In this document: positions 24,587 to 34,051 of the stretch, in pieces
Layout of the letters: every line of letters begins with the position of its first letter
Position numbering within the stretch: the stretch's first letter is position 1
DNA from: Pseudomonas sp. CFBP 13711
GTDB taxonomy: Bacteria; Pseudomonadota; Gammaproteobacteria; Pseudomonadales; Pseudomonadaceae
DNA: 64,000 nucleotides
Direction of reading: 5' to 3'
NCBI RefSeq assembly: GCF_014842265.1
Contig: NZ_JACYVI010000019.1
Span: 20,467 to 84,466 of the forward strand
Notes under the pieces: model-generated
Databases searched by the model: none
What the model was told of the DNA's origin: nothing
The model's input: only the letters and a program-made list of their open reading frames with translations
Program-made: the position numbers and the translations under genes

Positions 24587-24853
24587 ATGCTAAGCGGTAA
24601 GGTCAAGTGGTTTAACAACGCCAAGGGGTATGGCTTCATCGTCGAAGATGGCAAGTCCGAGGACCTGTTTGCACACTACTCGGCGATCAGTATGGATGGC
24701 TATAAAACCCTGAAGGCCGGACAGCCGGTAAATTTCGAAATCATCCAGGGACCGAAAGGTCTTCACGCCATTAAAATCAGCGCGAAGATCTCCGCTGATA
24801 ACCATCAGGCCGTCCCTCATCACGAGAGGCAACCCGAGGAACAGCGGGCATAG
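24587..24853 (+). CDS. cspD: cold-shock-like protein CspD
   Basis: This 88-residue CSD protein has both RNA-binding motifs (GKVKWFNNAKGYGFI and DLFAHYSAI) and a CspD-type C-terminal extension. It is divergent from clpS, as in E. coli. In E. coli CspD inhibits replication in stationary phase. The ATG at 24587 with AGAGGG upstream is preferred over 24569. Confidence 0.93.
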   Translation: MLSGKVKWFNNAKGYGFIVEDGKSEDLFAHYSAISMDGYKTLKAGQPVNFEIIQGPKGLHAIKISAKISADNHQAVPHHERQPEEQRA

Positions 24854-24899
24854 CGCAACAATCACGCCTGAGCCGGACCGTTCAAGCGCGAGATTCGAT

Positions 24900-24937
24900 A
24901 AGCCGGTCAATCCATCAGGGTTGGCCGGCTTTTTTTG
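24900..24937 (+). terminator. cspD terminator
   Basis: The stem AAGCCGGTCAA and TTGGCCGGCTT (one interruption) with a 10-base loop is followed by T7, 47 bp past the cspD stop. Confidence 0.75.
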
Positions 24938-25450
24938 TGCCTTCGCTGCCCCGTTGCGCGCATCTATCGTGCATCTATATAGGGAAGCGAGCCAACGCAA
25001 CTGTGGCCCAGGTGCTCCTTTAGTCGAAATCCGCCTCGTTACGCGTCGGGACGGATTCACACCCGCTAACTGCGACAGGTTGCCGCAGGCCCCGTGGCGC
25101 AAGGGCTGCACGGTTTTCCCGGGGAATCCTCACGCATCCCGAGACCTGCGCAATCGTCCCGGGCACCGCAAAGCCGTCACACGAGTACCGTAGTAATGGC
25201 CGGGTGCAGTGATATACTCAGCGCCGGTGACCGTTGGGTCATTGGGGGCCGAACCACCTGAACCCAGGCTTTCAGCCCTCGACAGGCCGGACCGCTACCC
25301 GGGTCCGACCGTTTGACGCTCGACTGATGCACCCCCTATCACGCGACGAAATTCTCGACTTTCGGCTCATCGATACTTTGGGCGAAAGTGCCTACCCTGC
25401 GCATCTCGAAATTTTGTGTACGCTCAGCAAAGAAGAGAGTTATCCCGAAT
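24938..25450. other. long gap before idh, icd absent
   Basis: About 510 bases hold no supported gene. In P. aeruginosa the dimeric isocitrate dehydrogenase gene icd lies here, divergent from idh. It is missing. A short open frame 25327-25488 overlaps the idh start, but I see no family in it. The candidate promoter at 25210-25218 and a TGACC/GGTCA hairpin (25228-25241) suggest a leader of about 220 nt for idh. Confidence 0.55.
25210..25218 (+). promoter_or_regulatory. candidate extended -10 promoter for idh
   Basis: TGATATACT combines an extended TGn with TATACT (25213-25218). No good -35 is seen 17 bp upstream, which an extended -10 can tolerate. Predicted by eye. Confidence 0.35.
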
Positions 25451-27676
25451 ATGTCCAACCGCTCGAAGATCATCTACACCTTCACTGACGAAGCGCCAGC
25501 CCTCGCCACCTACTCACTGCTGCCTATCATCGAAGCGTTCACCGCCTCCGCTGACATCGCCGTTGAAACCCGCGACATCTCGCTTGCAGCCCGCATCCTC
25601 GCCAGCTTTCCCGAGCGCCTGGGTGACAAGAAGGTGTCCGACGATCTGGCAGAGCTGGGCCAACTGGCGACCACGCCGGAAGCCAACATCATCAAGCTGC
25701 CGAACATCAGCGCTTCGGTTCCACAACTGAAGGCCGCGATCAAGGAACTGCAAGCCAAGGGCTACGACATCCCGAACTATCCGGATGAAGTCGTCACCGA
25801 AGCCGACAAGGTTGCCCAGGCTGGCTACGACAAAGTGAAAGGCAGTGCCGTGAACCCGGTGCTGCGTGAAGGTAACTCTGATCGCCGGGCGCCGCTCTCC
25901 GTCAAGAACTACGCGCGCAAGCACCCGCACAAAATGGGCGCCTGGTCTGCGGACTCCAAGTCCCACGTGGCGCACATGGACAACGGCGACTTCTACGGCA
26001 GCGAAAAATCCTCGCTGATCGAAGCCGCTGGCGCCGTGAAGATCGAGCTGATCGGCAAAGATGGCAGCACCACCGTGCTGAAGGACAAGACGTCGGTACT
26101 TGCGGGCGAGATCATCGACTGCGCGGTCATGAGCAAGAAAGCCCTGCGCGCTTTCGTGGCCCGTGAAATCGAAGACGCCAAGAAGCTCGGCGTGCTGTTT
26201 TCCGTGCATTTGAAAGCCACCATGATGAAGGTCTCGGACCCAATCATGTTTGGCGAGTTCGTCGCCGAGTACTATCAGGAAGCGCTGAGCAAGCACGCTG
26301 AGGTCCTGAAAGAAATCGGCTTCAACCTGCACAACGGCATCGGCGACCTGTACGCCCGCATCAAAGACCTGCCCGCCGACCAGCAAGCGCAGATCGAAGC
26401 GGACGTCAAAGCCGTCTATGCGACCCGCCCTGCCCTGGCGATGGTCAACTCCGACAAAGGCATCACCAACCTGCACGTGCCGAGCGACGTCATCGTCGAC
26501 GCCTCGATGCCGGCGATGATTCGTGATTCCGGCAAGATGTGGAACAACGACGGTGTCCTGCAGGACACCAAGGCCGTGATCCCGGATCGCTGCTACGCAA
26601 CCATCTATCAAGCCGTGATCGAAGACTGCAAGCAACACGGCGCCTTCGACCCGACCACCATGGGCAGCGTGCCAAACGTTGGCCTGATGGCGCAGAAAGC
26701 CGAAGAGTACGGCTCTCACAACAAAACCTTCCAGATCGAAACCGATGGCGTGGTCCGCGTGACCGACGACAAAGGTCAGGTTTTGATGGAGCAGAACGTT
26801 GAAGCCGGCGACATCTGGCGCATGTGCCAGACCAAGGACGCGCCGATTCAGGACTGGGTCAAACTGGCCGTCAACCGTTCGCGCCTGAGCAACACCCCGG
26901 CCATTTTCTGGCTGGACCCTGAGCGCGCCCACGATGCGGCGATGATCAAGAAGGTCGAGCACTACCTGAAGGATCACGACACGGCAGGCCTGGACATCAG
27001 CATCCAGTCGCCGGTCGACGCGATGAAGGTTTCCCTGGAGCGTATCCGCGCGGGCAAGGACACCATTTCGGTGACCGGTAACGTGCTGCGCGACTACCTG
27101 ACCGACCTGTTCCCGATCATGGAGCTGGGCACCAGCGCCAAGATGCTGTCCATTGTGCCGCTGATGAGTGGCGGTGGTCTGTTCGAAACCGGCGCAGGTG
27201 GTTCGGCGCCGAAGCACGTTCAACAGCTGAACGAAGAGAACTTCCTGCGCTGGGATTCCCTGGGCGAATTCCTGGCACTGGCTGCTTCCCTCGAGCACTT
27301 GGGCAACGTCTACGACAACCCGAAAGCGCTGGTACTTGCTACTGCTCTGGACAAGGCCACCGGTCAGTTCCTGGACAACAACAAGTCGCCATCGCGCAAG
27401 GTCGGCGGTATCGACAACCGTGGCAGCCACTTCTACCTGGCCACCTACTGGGCTCAGGCTCTGGCGGCACAGACCGACGATACGGCGCTGCAAGCCAAGT
27501 TCACCGAGCTTGCAAAAACCCTGGCTGACAACGAAGCGACCATCGTCGCCGAACTGAACAGCGTGCAGGGCAAGCCACTGGACATCGGCGGCTACTACTT
27601 CCCTACCCCGGAACTGGCCAGCAACGCGATGCGCCCAAGCAAGACCCTGAACGACGCGATCAATGCGTTGAAGTAA
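25451..27676 (+). CDS. idh: monomeric NADP-dependent isocitrate dehydrogenase
   Basis: This 741-residue enzyme of the TCA cycle oxidises isocitrate to 2-oxoglutarate. It is the large monomeric form unrelated in length to dimeric Icd. Family features include NPVLREGNSDRRAP, VKNYARKHPHKMGAWS and the C-terminal SPSRKVGGIDNRGSHFYLA. The ATG at 25451 is preferred over 25388, as it matches the family start SNRSKIIYTFTDEAPALAT. It competes with isocitrate lyase (aceA at 39.4 kb) for isocitrate. Confidence 0.97.
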   Translation: MSNRSKIIYTFTDEAPALATYSLLPIIEAFTASADIAVETRDISLAARILASFPERLGDKKVSDDLAELGQLATTPEANIIKLPNISASVPQLKAAIKELQAKGYDIPNYPDEVVTEADKVAQAGYDKVKGSAVNPVLREGNSDRRAPLSVKNYARKHPHKMGAWSADSKSHVAHMDNGDFYGSEKSSLIEAAGAVKIELIGKDGSTTVLKDKTSVLAGEIIDCAVMSKKALRAFVAREIEDAKKLGVLFSVHLKATMMKVSDPIMFGEFVAEYYQEALSKHAEVLKEIGFNLHNGIGDLYARIKDLPADQQAQIEADVKAVYATRPALAMVNSDKGITNLHVPSDVIVDASMPAMIRDSGKMWNNDGVLQDTKAVIPDRCYATIYQAVIEDCKQHGAFDPTTMGSVPNVGLMAQKAEEYGSHNKTFQIETDGVVRVTDDKGQVLMEQNVEAGDIWRMCQTKDAPIQDWVKLAVNRSRLSNTPAIFWLDPERAHDAAMIKKVEHYLKDHDTAGLDISIQSPVDAMKVSLERIRAGKDTISVTGNVLRDYLTDLFPIMELGTSAKMLSIVPLMSGGGLFETGAGGSAPKHVQQLNEENFLRWDSLGEFLALAASLEHLGNVYDNPKALVLATALDKATGQFLDNNKSPSRKVGGIDNRGSHFYLATYWAQALAAQTDDTALQAKFTELAKTLADNEATIVAELNSVQGKPLDIGGYYFPTPELASNAMRPSKTLNDAINALK

Positions 27677-27710
27677 GGCGGTAAGCGCTACGCAGTACTG
27701 CAAGGATGCA

Positions 27711-27748
27711 AAAAGAAACCCGGCCTCGCGCCGGGTTTCTTTTTTTGC
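27711..27748. terminator. bidirectional terminator between idh and the PI-PLC gene
   Basis: AAACCCGGC (27716-27724), CTCGC, GCCGGGTTT (27730-27738), with T-rich flank on the right and A-rich flank on the left. It can serve both convergent genes. Confidence 0.85.
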
Positions 27749-27782
27749 GGGTCACTGAGGCCGGCAAAACGGCCTGGCATTG

Positions 27783-30700
27783 CTATGGCCGGGAAGGCTT
27801 CACGTTGAGCGTATGCCTGGTGTTCGTGTAATCGCTGGGCTCACAGCGGTCAAAGGTGGGCGTGGCTGGATCCGTTTTCTTGCAGAAAATACTTAACGAT
27901 TTGGCGCCTTCGCTGTTGATGGCCTCTAGCTTCACGGCGACCGAAGGGGGGTCAAGCGCCTCATTGACCAATGTGGGGAATCGAACGTCAGGTTGCTCGG
28001 TCTCAACCCCTGCGTCTGTCTGGATTGAATACCGGGTGGTTGACGGATCACCCCTGTCCCAATCGAAGATGACCCCACCACCTGGCATTAACGTGCCTTT
28101 TAAGTCTATCGGCATCGAGGGGCGGCCGTGATACATCACGAGCTCCTTAGGGGCTGAATGGTTACCCGCCGCATCATAGGCCCTAAGACCAAAGGTATGG
28201 TTTTCGCCAGTGCTGAGGCCCAGATCGGCGGTCTTGACGGGTCTTTCGCTGGCGGTTTGTACTACGTTTCCATCCACCGATAGTTCGTAGCCGGCCACGC
28301 CGGTGTCGTCGGTCGCATCCTCCCACTTCAAAAGAGGCGTGTCTGTTTCAGCACCATTCGCGCCATAGGCATAAAAGAACGGCGCAAGCACTGGCGCAAC
28401 CCGATCAACAAGCAGCAGGGCGCGGGCAGATTGATTGCCGGCGGCATCGAACGCTTCCAGGTGAAAGGTGTAGGTCGTTGCGGGGGTCAGGCCCGATGCA
28501 GTGAACGTCGTCAGATCAGTTTCACCGATCGCCTCAGGCAGATCATCTCGGTAAATGTGGTAGCCCGTTACGCCGACATCATCGGTGGAGGCGGTCCACT
28601 GGATAAGCAACGTGGTGCCTGTGTCCTCGCTGTATCGGGCCCCGGACGGCGCTGACGGTGGTTCGCGATCCACCAAAAGCATCGTGGGCTGCGATGGGTT
28701 AAGGTTGGCGTCGTAGGCGCTCACACTGTAACGATAAGTCGTCAGGGGTTTAAGCGTGGTGTCGTGGTAGTCGGGGGTTTCGGTATCGAAGGTCGCGCCA
28801 TCGTCCCGCACAATGCGATACCCGACCACACCCACATTGTCGTGTGAGGGAAGCCATGAAAGTTTCAGCGACGTCGGTGTCACATCGCTGTATTCAATGT
28901 CACGGGGCGTAGACGGCGCTTCACGATCAACGAACACAGAAACAACAGCTGACTGGTTATCAGCGGCGTCCCTGGCCTGGACAGCGAAGGTGTAGTTCAC
29001 ACCGATCTCCAACCCCTCGACAGTGAATGTCGTGCCTGCTGTCTCGGCCAACAGGCTGCCATCCCTGTAAACCGCGTACCCCTTCATTTTCGTCTCGTCA
29101 GACGACGCGGCCCAGCTCAATTTCAACGAGTGGCTTTGCAGGTCACTGAAACTCAAGTCTGAAGGTGACTGAGGGGGGGTCCTGTCGATAAACAGGGATA
29201 CGGGCGCCGAATAAGTGTCATTAAACTTGTGAGCACGAAGGGCCAGCATGAAGTTGAGCGGTGTTACAGCTTGGTCGATCGCTATCGACGTTTGGGGCGT
29301 TACCCCTTGCACCTGTCCATCGTAGGAAATCTCATATGCCAGGCTGCTTGCGGAGCCCGCGATCTCATCCCAGCTTATTTCAAACAGCCCGCCCTGGTGA
29401 TTGACGACCTTCAGCCCTGTCGGCGTGGCAGGCGGTGTGGCATCGAACGCCGGAATCGCTACGGATGAGGGCGCAGAACGATTGCCATCAAAGTCGACCG
29501 CTACGACGGACACCTCACTGATGCCTTGCGTGTTGAATTCATAGAAGTTGGTGTGGGTACTTCCCAACACTCGGCCATCACCCGATATCTCGAATTCGGC
29601 GATGCCATCCTGGTTTACGGAATCGTCCCAGTAGATCACAGACGTTCCAGGGGTCACTTGCTGTATGACCGGCTTTGTGGGCAACACCTCGTCAAAGGTG
29701 CGGGCACAATACATTCTCATGCCGTTCAGGGCAGTGTCGTCACCCTCCCCCTGATAACCCTCGAGCCGCGTTATAAACCCTGCGGCGTACAGATCCGCAG
29801 GACAGATAAAATCGCTGCTCCAGACTCCCCAGTCTTCAGGCATGGCTCCGCCAATTCGGGTACCGTCCTGGCAGACGCCGATGAGGTCGGTTGCGACCAC
29901 CTCGTCGCTGTGATCTCTGGGCCATAGCGTCCTCATGGCAAAACCCTTGAGCGGCCCGTTCGAAGGGGTGCACTTATACGTCGCGCTCCAGTCCCCCCAG
30001 CTTCCTCCCGCACTCTCGATCGGGTTTGACTGAGCGTCTTCTGAACAAAACATTCTGACTGAGTTGAGCCCTGTGTTATCTCCGCTACCCTGGTTCTTTT
30101 CGATTTTCAAACTGAACCCCCAGGCAAACCGGCCGACCGGGCACTGAGCTTTAGCCCCCCAACTACCAAAAGAGCCATCGGCCTCCGCACTTGTTGGCAC
30201 GACGTCCTGGCCCGTAAAGCTGTCCAGTGACACCTTCATATAAGAGACCTTGCCCGCCAGTTGCTGATCGCCCCCATATCGAACAGCCAATACCGATCCG
30301 TCAGCACTTTCCGTGCTCGCACCGAACCCATCCAGATTGGCAATGCTGAAGGGAGCGGTCATGTCCTTGCGTACAAATAATCTGACGCAACCCTGCGAAC
30401 AGGTTTCGGACGCATCTTTAGTACCAAAGAGCGTGATAGTGCTGCCGGCCAAAGCCCCCGTCAGCACAAAGGACTGGGCATCATCGTTTGAACATCCATA
30501 AGCATCACCATTGCCGCCCAACTCAAATGAAATGGCCGCATCCACCGGAACAGAGCAAACGTCATTGTCGCTGTCGTCAGCCAATTTTATTTTAGGCATG
30601 ATGCTGCCTGTCTCGGGCTCGATAATGATGTGTGAGACCTTGCCATCAAGACCGTTGTGAGGGTGATAGGTCACCTCTACATCTGCGTTGGTGTAAGAGC

Positions 30701-32135
30701 GCTCATAACTGCCCACCACGACTCGCTCGCTGAGCCCGATGTCACGCAACACGTTGATGACGGTGTAGTCGTCCGACTTGCTCGCATTAGGTTGATCGAA
30801 GACTTTTATACTGGTGCCTTTCTTGACACCCCTAAGTGCAAGGGATCGTGTTTCGTCGTTCTCGCACCCTGCAGCTTTTAAGCGAATATCCCACTCGACA
30901 CTGGTGGGCAAGACGCAGACGACGTCTGAGTTCAAAGCACTGGTGGGACCTGCGTGAAGCGTTGAATCTGGATGAGCCTCGGAGACACCGTTGTTATCCT
31001 CATAGAAGTAGACGCCGCCCTCGGTCAATGCACCAGCATAGGCGACCGCATCACCCACTTGGGAGTAATCCAGAGCGAGGAAGTTGGGAATCAACCGTTT
31101 CTCATTTGCGACCGCGCACGCACGGTCAATCCGGTGTTCCATCCACGTTAAATTATTGTCGATCTGGGCGGCATGGGCGGGGGAGGAAAACAACGTGTGG
31201 AACTGATTCAGGGTAAAAAGCCTGGGCCACGATGTAAACCCGACTTCCGAGGCGTAAGGAGTTGTCAGCGGGATGTCTGACCAGCGAGTAACACACTCCC
31301 AGTTATCAGAGGTTGTAGACCCCAGATCATAGGTATTCTCCACCTTGAAATTTGAACCCTTGGCCAGGTAGACAGGCTTGGCCGGCGTTGGATACTCACC
31401 GTTGAGGTTCTCAACGAAAAAGATGATCCTTTTGTGACTGTCGATTATTTGCTGCAACGTTGGCCAATGATCATCGCGAATGTAGTCTCTTACATCAAAT
31501 ACGTAGTCCGACAAACCAGGCACGCTGGCAAAGGCCTCTTCGATAAATCGGCGTTCGACTCGATCTTGCAGCAATATAGTAACGACAGCGGATTTATTCT
31601 CTTCCTTATCAAGAAACCGCATGACTTTTTGCAGTTCGTCCTTGAATGGTTTTCTTGTTTTGGATGCAGGAGCGCACGGACTCTCCTCATAACCGCCCAA
31701 GGTTTCATGACACAAATAGGCCTCGGTCCAGTAGTCGGGATAGGCCCCCAGCCTGAAGGGGTGAACGTCCCACATCAATCCGCGAACACCTCGCTCCAAC
31801 TGTTCATCCAGGTCATTCAGATAACCGTTATGAGCCGTTACCCAGACATATTCATTATAGGGCTTGGAAAAATCCCGAATGTATGGCGCGCTGTTGCCTA
31901 CTCCGGCGTGGTCGGGTTCAGGTTTCTGAAGACTGCGGTCTTTGGCTTGTAATATTAGCTCCGGCGACGCTGCTGCACTGCCCCGCTGCTCGCCTCCCAC
32001 TTCAAGCGGCCCCGCCCACCCTCTTTGCATTAATCCAATTAGAAGTATCACCCCGAAAACGATAGGTCGCCATCCAATAACGTCTACATACCGACAGGCG
32101 CACGACCGGCCTTTATCACCATCCATAGTGTTCAT
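27783..32135 (-). CDS. secreted multidomain protein: PI-PLC X-like, VMO-I-like and fibronectin III domains
   Basis: This 1450-residue protein has an N-terminal hydrophobic segment (about 22-42, ending GWAGP) that fits an export signal. Next is a PI-PLC X-like domain (about 85-365) with the two expected histidines, in VTAHNGYL (His102) and YLCHETLGG (His143). Two cysteine-bearing beta repeats follow (about 400-640, each with a GC-x-N-D motif). Then comes a region like vitelline membrane outer layer protein I (about 655-810, with SFGSWGAKAQCP, GDNTGLNSVRMFC and GEGDDTALNGMRMYC). At least five fibronectin III repeats (about 820-1380) are joined by VDR-E/T-PPS linkers. The start at 32135 is chosen because GGAG lies six bases before it. 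32147 is the alternative. The gene interrupts the conserved idh-nudJ order and so looks like an insertion. A role at eukaryotic or bacterial surfaces is inferred only. Confidence 0.85.
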   Translation of the reverse strand: MNTMDGDKGRSCACRYVDVIGWRPIVFGVILLIGLMQRGWAGPLEVGGEQRGSAAASPELILQAKDRSLQKPEPDHAGVGNSAPYIRDFSKPYNEYVWVTAHNGYLNDLDEQLERGVRGLMWDVHPFRLGAYPDYWTEAYLCHETLGGYEESPCAPASKTRKPFKDELQKVMRFLDKEENKSAVVTILLQDRVERRFIEEAFASVPGLSDYVFDVRDYIRDDHWPTLQQIIDSHKRIIFFVENLNGEYPTPAKPVYLAKGSNFKVENTYDLGSTTSDNWECVTRWSDIPLTTPYASEVGFTSWPRLFTLNQFHTLFSSPAHAAQIDNNLTWMEHRIDRACAVANEKRLIPNFLALDYSQVGDAVAYAGALTEGGVYFYEDNNGVSEAHPDSTLHAGPTSALNSDVVCVLPTSVEWDIRLKAAGCENDETRSLALRGVKKGTSIKVFDQPNASKSDDYTVINVLRDIGLSERVVVGSYERSYTNADVEVTYHPHNGLDGKVSHIIIEPETGSIMPKIKLADDSDNDVCSVPVDAAISFELGGNGDAYGCSNDDAQSFVLTGALAGSTITLFGTKDASETCSQGCVRLFVRKDMTAPFSIANLDGFGASTESADGSVLAVRYGGDQQLAGKVSYMKVSLDSFTGQDVVPTSAEADGSFGSWGAKAQCPVGRFAWGFSLKIEKNQGSGDNTGLNSVRMFCSEDAQSNPIESAGGSWGDWSATYKCTPSNGPLKGFAMRTLWPRDHSDEVVATDLIGVCQDGTRIGGAMPEDWGVWSSDFICPADLYAAGFITRLEGYQGEGDDTALNGMRMYCARTFDEVLPTKPVIQQVTPGTSVIYWDDSVNQDGIAEFEISGDGRVLGSTHTNFYEFNTQGISEVSVVAVDFDGNRSAPSSVAIPAFDATPPATPTGLKVVNHQGGLFEISWDEIAGSASSLAYEISYDGQVQGVTPQTSIAIDQAVTPLNFMLALRAHKFNDTYSAPVSLFIDRTPPQSPSDLSFSDLQSHSLKLSWAASSDETKMKGYAVYRDGSLLAETAGTTFTVEGLEIGVNYTFAVQARDAADNQSAVVSVFVDREAPSTPRDIEYSDVTPTSLKLSWLPSHDNVGVVGYRIVRDDGATFDTETPDYHDTTLKPLTTYRYSVSAYDANLNPSQPTMLLVDREPPSAPSGARYSEDTGTTLLIQWTASTDDVGVTGYHIYRDDLPEAIGETDLTTFTASGLTPATTYTFHLEAFDAAGNQSARALLLVDRVAPVLAPFFYAYGANGAETDTPLLKWEDATDDTGVAGYELSVDGNVVQTASERPVKTADLGLSTGENHTFGLRAYDAAGNHSAPKELVMYHGRPSMPIDLKGTLMPGGGVIFDWDRGDPSTTRYSIQTDAGVETEQPDVRFPTLVNEALDPPSVAVKLEAINSEGAKSLSIFCKKTDPATPTFDRCEPSDYTNTRHTLNVKPSRP

Positions 32136-32351
32136 GTACTTCTCCATTTATAACGGGCGACGATATCCGGCACTCAATGAATGCGGACTTGCGCACTGAT
32201 ACAACAACCTTATCTTTCAGTTAAGCACTATTTTTCCCTGGCAAGAAAAGCAAATGCTGGATAAGACCAACGGTAGCCAAGAGGACGGGTTTGAGGCAGG
32301 TCACTGTAGCGGCTATGCTCCGAAACCTTATTTATATTCTCCGAGCTATCC

Positions 32352-32792
32352 ATGACTTGGCACCCCCACATCACCGTCGCAACCGTCATCGAAGACGATG
32401 GCCGTTTCCTGTTCGTCGAAGAATTGAAAAACGGCAAGCTCGTGCTCAATCAGCCTGCCGGGCACCTCGAGCCTGATGAAACGTTGCGCGAAGCGGCCAT
32501 CCGCGAAACGCTGGAAGAAACCGGCTGGGACGTCGAACTGACGGGCGTCGTCGGCATTTACCTGTACACAGCGCCATCGAATGGCGTGACCTACCAGCGC
32601 GTGTGCTTTTCGGCCAAAGCAACGCGGCACCACCCCGAACGTGCGCTGGACACCGGCATCGTCGGCGCGCCCTGGTTCAGCCGCGACGAACTCGCCCGTC
32701 AACCGGAGCGCTGGCGCAGCAAGCTGGTATTGCGCTGCATCGACGACTACCTGGCAGGCCCGATTCACATTCTGGACGTTGTACGCGACTGA
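32352..32792 (+). CDS. nudJ: Nudix hydrolase NudJ-like
   Basis: This 146-residue phosphatase has a complete Nudix box, GHLEPDETLREAAIRETLEETG (key G, E, RE and EE residues present). In E. coli NudJ hydrolyses thiamin pyrophosphates and nucleoside diphosphates. It precedes mnmA, hflD and purB, as in E. coli and other Pseudomonas. Confidence 0.92.
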   Translation: MTWHPHITVATVIEDDGRFLFVEELKNGKLVLNQPAGHLEPDETLREAAIRETLEETGWDVELTGVVGIYLYTAPSNGVTYQRVCFSAKATRHHPERALDTGIVGAPWFSRDELARQPERWRSKLVLRCIDDYLAGPIHILDVVRD

Positions 32793-32920
32793 CTGGCCCT
32801 TTCCCGGCTGAAGCAGGTCCTACTCATCCCATGCGTCTGTGCAACTGAATAGCTTTTAGCCTTGGCGCCGACTCCCTGCTAGAATCGCGCCCTTTCCTGC
32901 TGCTACCCAATCGAATTCCT

Positions 32921-34051
32921 ATGTCTGATTCAGCCTTTTCCGATACAGAAAAGAAGCGCGTCATTGTCGGCATGTCCGGCGGCGTGGATTCTTCGGTCTC
33001 CGCCCTTCTGCTCATGGAGCAGGGGTACCAGGTGGAAGGCCTGTTCATGAAGAACTGGGAAGAAGACGACGGAACGGAATACTGCACCGCCATGGACGAC
33101 CTCGCGGACGCCCAGGCTGTGTGCGACAAGATCGGTATCAAACTGCACACCGTGAATTTCGCGGCCGAGTACTGGGATCACGTCTTCGAGCATTTCCTCG
33201 AAGAATACAAAGCCGGGCGCACGCCGAACCCGGACATCCTGTGCAACCGCGAGATCAAGTTCAAAGCCTTTCTCGACTACGCCTTCATGCTCGGCGCTGA
33301 CCTGATTGCCACCGGGCACTACGTGCGCCGCCGCGACATCGACGGCCGCACCGAACTGCTCAAGGGCCTGGACCCGAACAAGGACCAGAGCTACTTCCTG
33401 CATGCCGTCGGCGGTGAGCAGATCGCCAAGACCCTGTTCCCGGTCGGTGAACTGGAGAAGCCCGAGGTGCGTGCCATCGCCGAGAAATACCAGCTGGCGA
33501 CCGCGAAGAAGAAGGACTCGACCGGCATTTGCTTCATCGGCGAGCGTCGTTTCACCGACTTCCTCAAGCAATACCTGCCTGCGCAGCCCGGCGAAATCAA
33601 GACCACCGAGGGCGAGGTCATCGGTCGGCATGCCGGCCTGATGTACCACACCATCGGCCAGCGCCAGGGCCTGGGCATCGGCGGACTGAAGGACGCCGGC
33701 GATGAGCCGTGGTACGTGCTGGTCAAGGATCTGGAGCACAACGAGCTGATCGTCGGCCAGGGCAACGAACACCCGTGGCTGTTCTCCCGCGCCCTGCTCG
33801 CGTCGGAGATCTACTGGGTCAATCCGATCGACCTCAGCAGCCCGCGCCAGCTGACCGCCAAAGTGCGTTACCGCCAGAGCGACCAGAGCTGCACACTGGA
33901 ACGTACCGAGACCGGCTATCGCGCCACCTTCGACGAACCGCAACGCGCCGTGACGCCGGGCCAGTCCGTGGTGTTTTACGACGGCGAGGTCTGCCTCGGC
34001 GGCGGCGTTATCGAAATCGCCGAGCCGTGGCACACCAGGGATGCACGTTGA
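32921..34051 (+). CDS. mnmA: tRNA 2-thiouridylase MnmA
   Basis: This 376-residue enzyme thiolates uridine 34 of tRNA Lys, Glu and Gln. The ATP-pyrophosphatase loop is GMSGGVDSSVSA. The two catalytic cysteines are in NPDILCNREIKF and STGICFIGERRF. It takes its sulfur from TusE, encoded in this window at 9.0 kb. The stop overlaps the hflD start (TGATG). Confidence 0.97.
   Translation: MSDSAFSDTEKKRVIVGMSGGVDSSVSALLLMEQGYQVEGLFMKNWEEDDGTEYCTAMDDLADAQAVCDKIGIKLHTVNFAAEYWDHVFEHFLEEYKAGRTPNPDILCNREIKFKAFLDYAFMLGADLIATGHYVRRRDIDGRTELLKGLDPNKDQSYFLHAVGGEQIAKTLFPVGELEKPEVRAIAEKYQLATAKKKDSTGICFIGERRFTDFLKQYLPAQPGEIKTTEGEVIGRHAGLMYHTIGQRQGLGIGGLKDAGDEPWYVLVKDLEHNELIVGQGNEHPWLFSRALLASEIYWVNPIDLSSPRQLTAKVRYRQSDQSCTLERTETGYRATFDEPQRAVTPGQSVVFYDGEVCLGGGVIEIAEPWHTRDAR

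Noticed and set aside
25327..25488. Small gene overlapping the idh start
   Set aside because: No ribosome binding site or family. Kept only as a possible leader peptide in the findings.
25514..27703. 729-residue minus-strand frame opposite idh
   Set aside because: It is antisense to idh with no recognisable domain. It is an effect of third-position GC.
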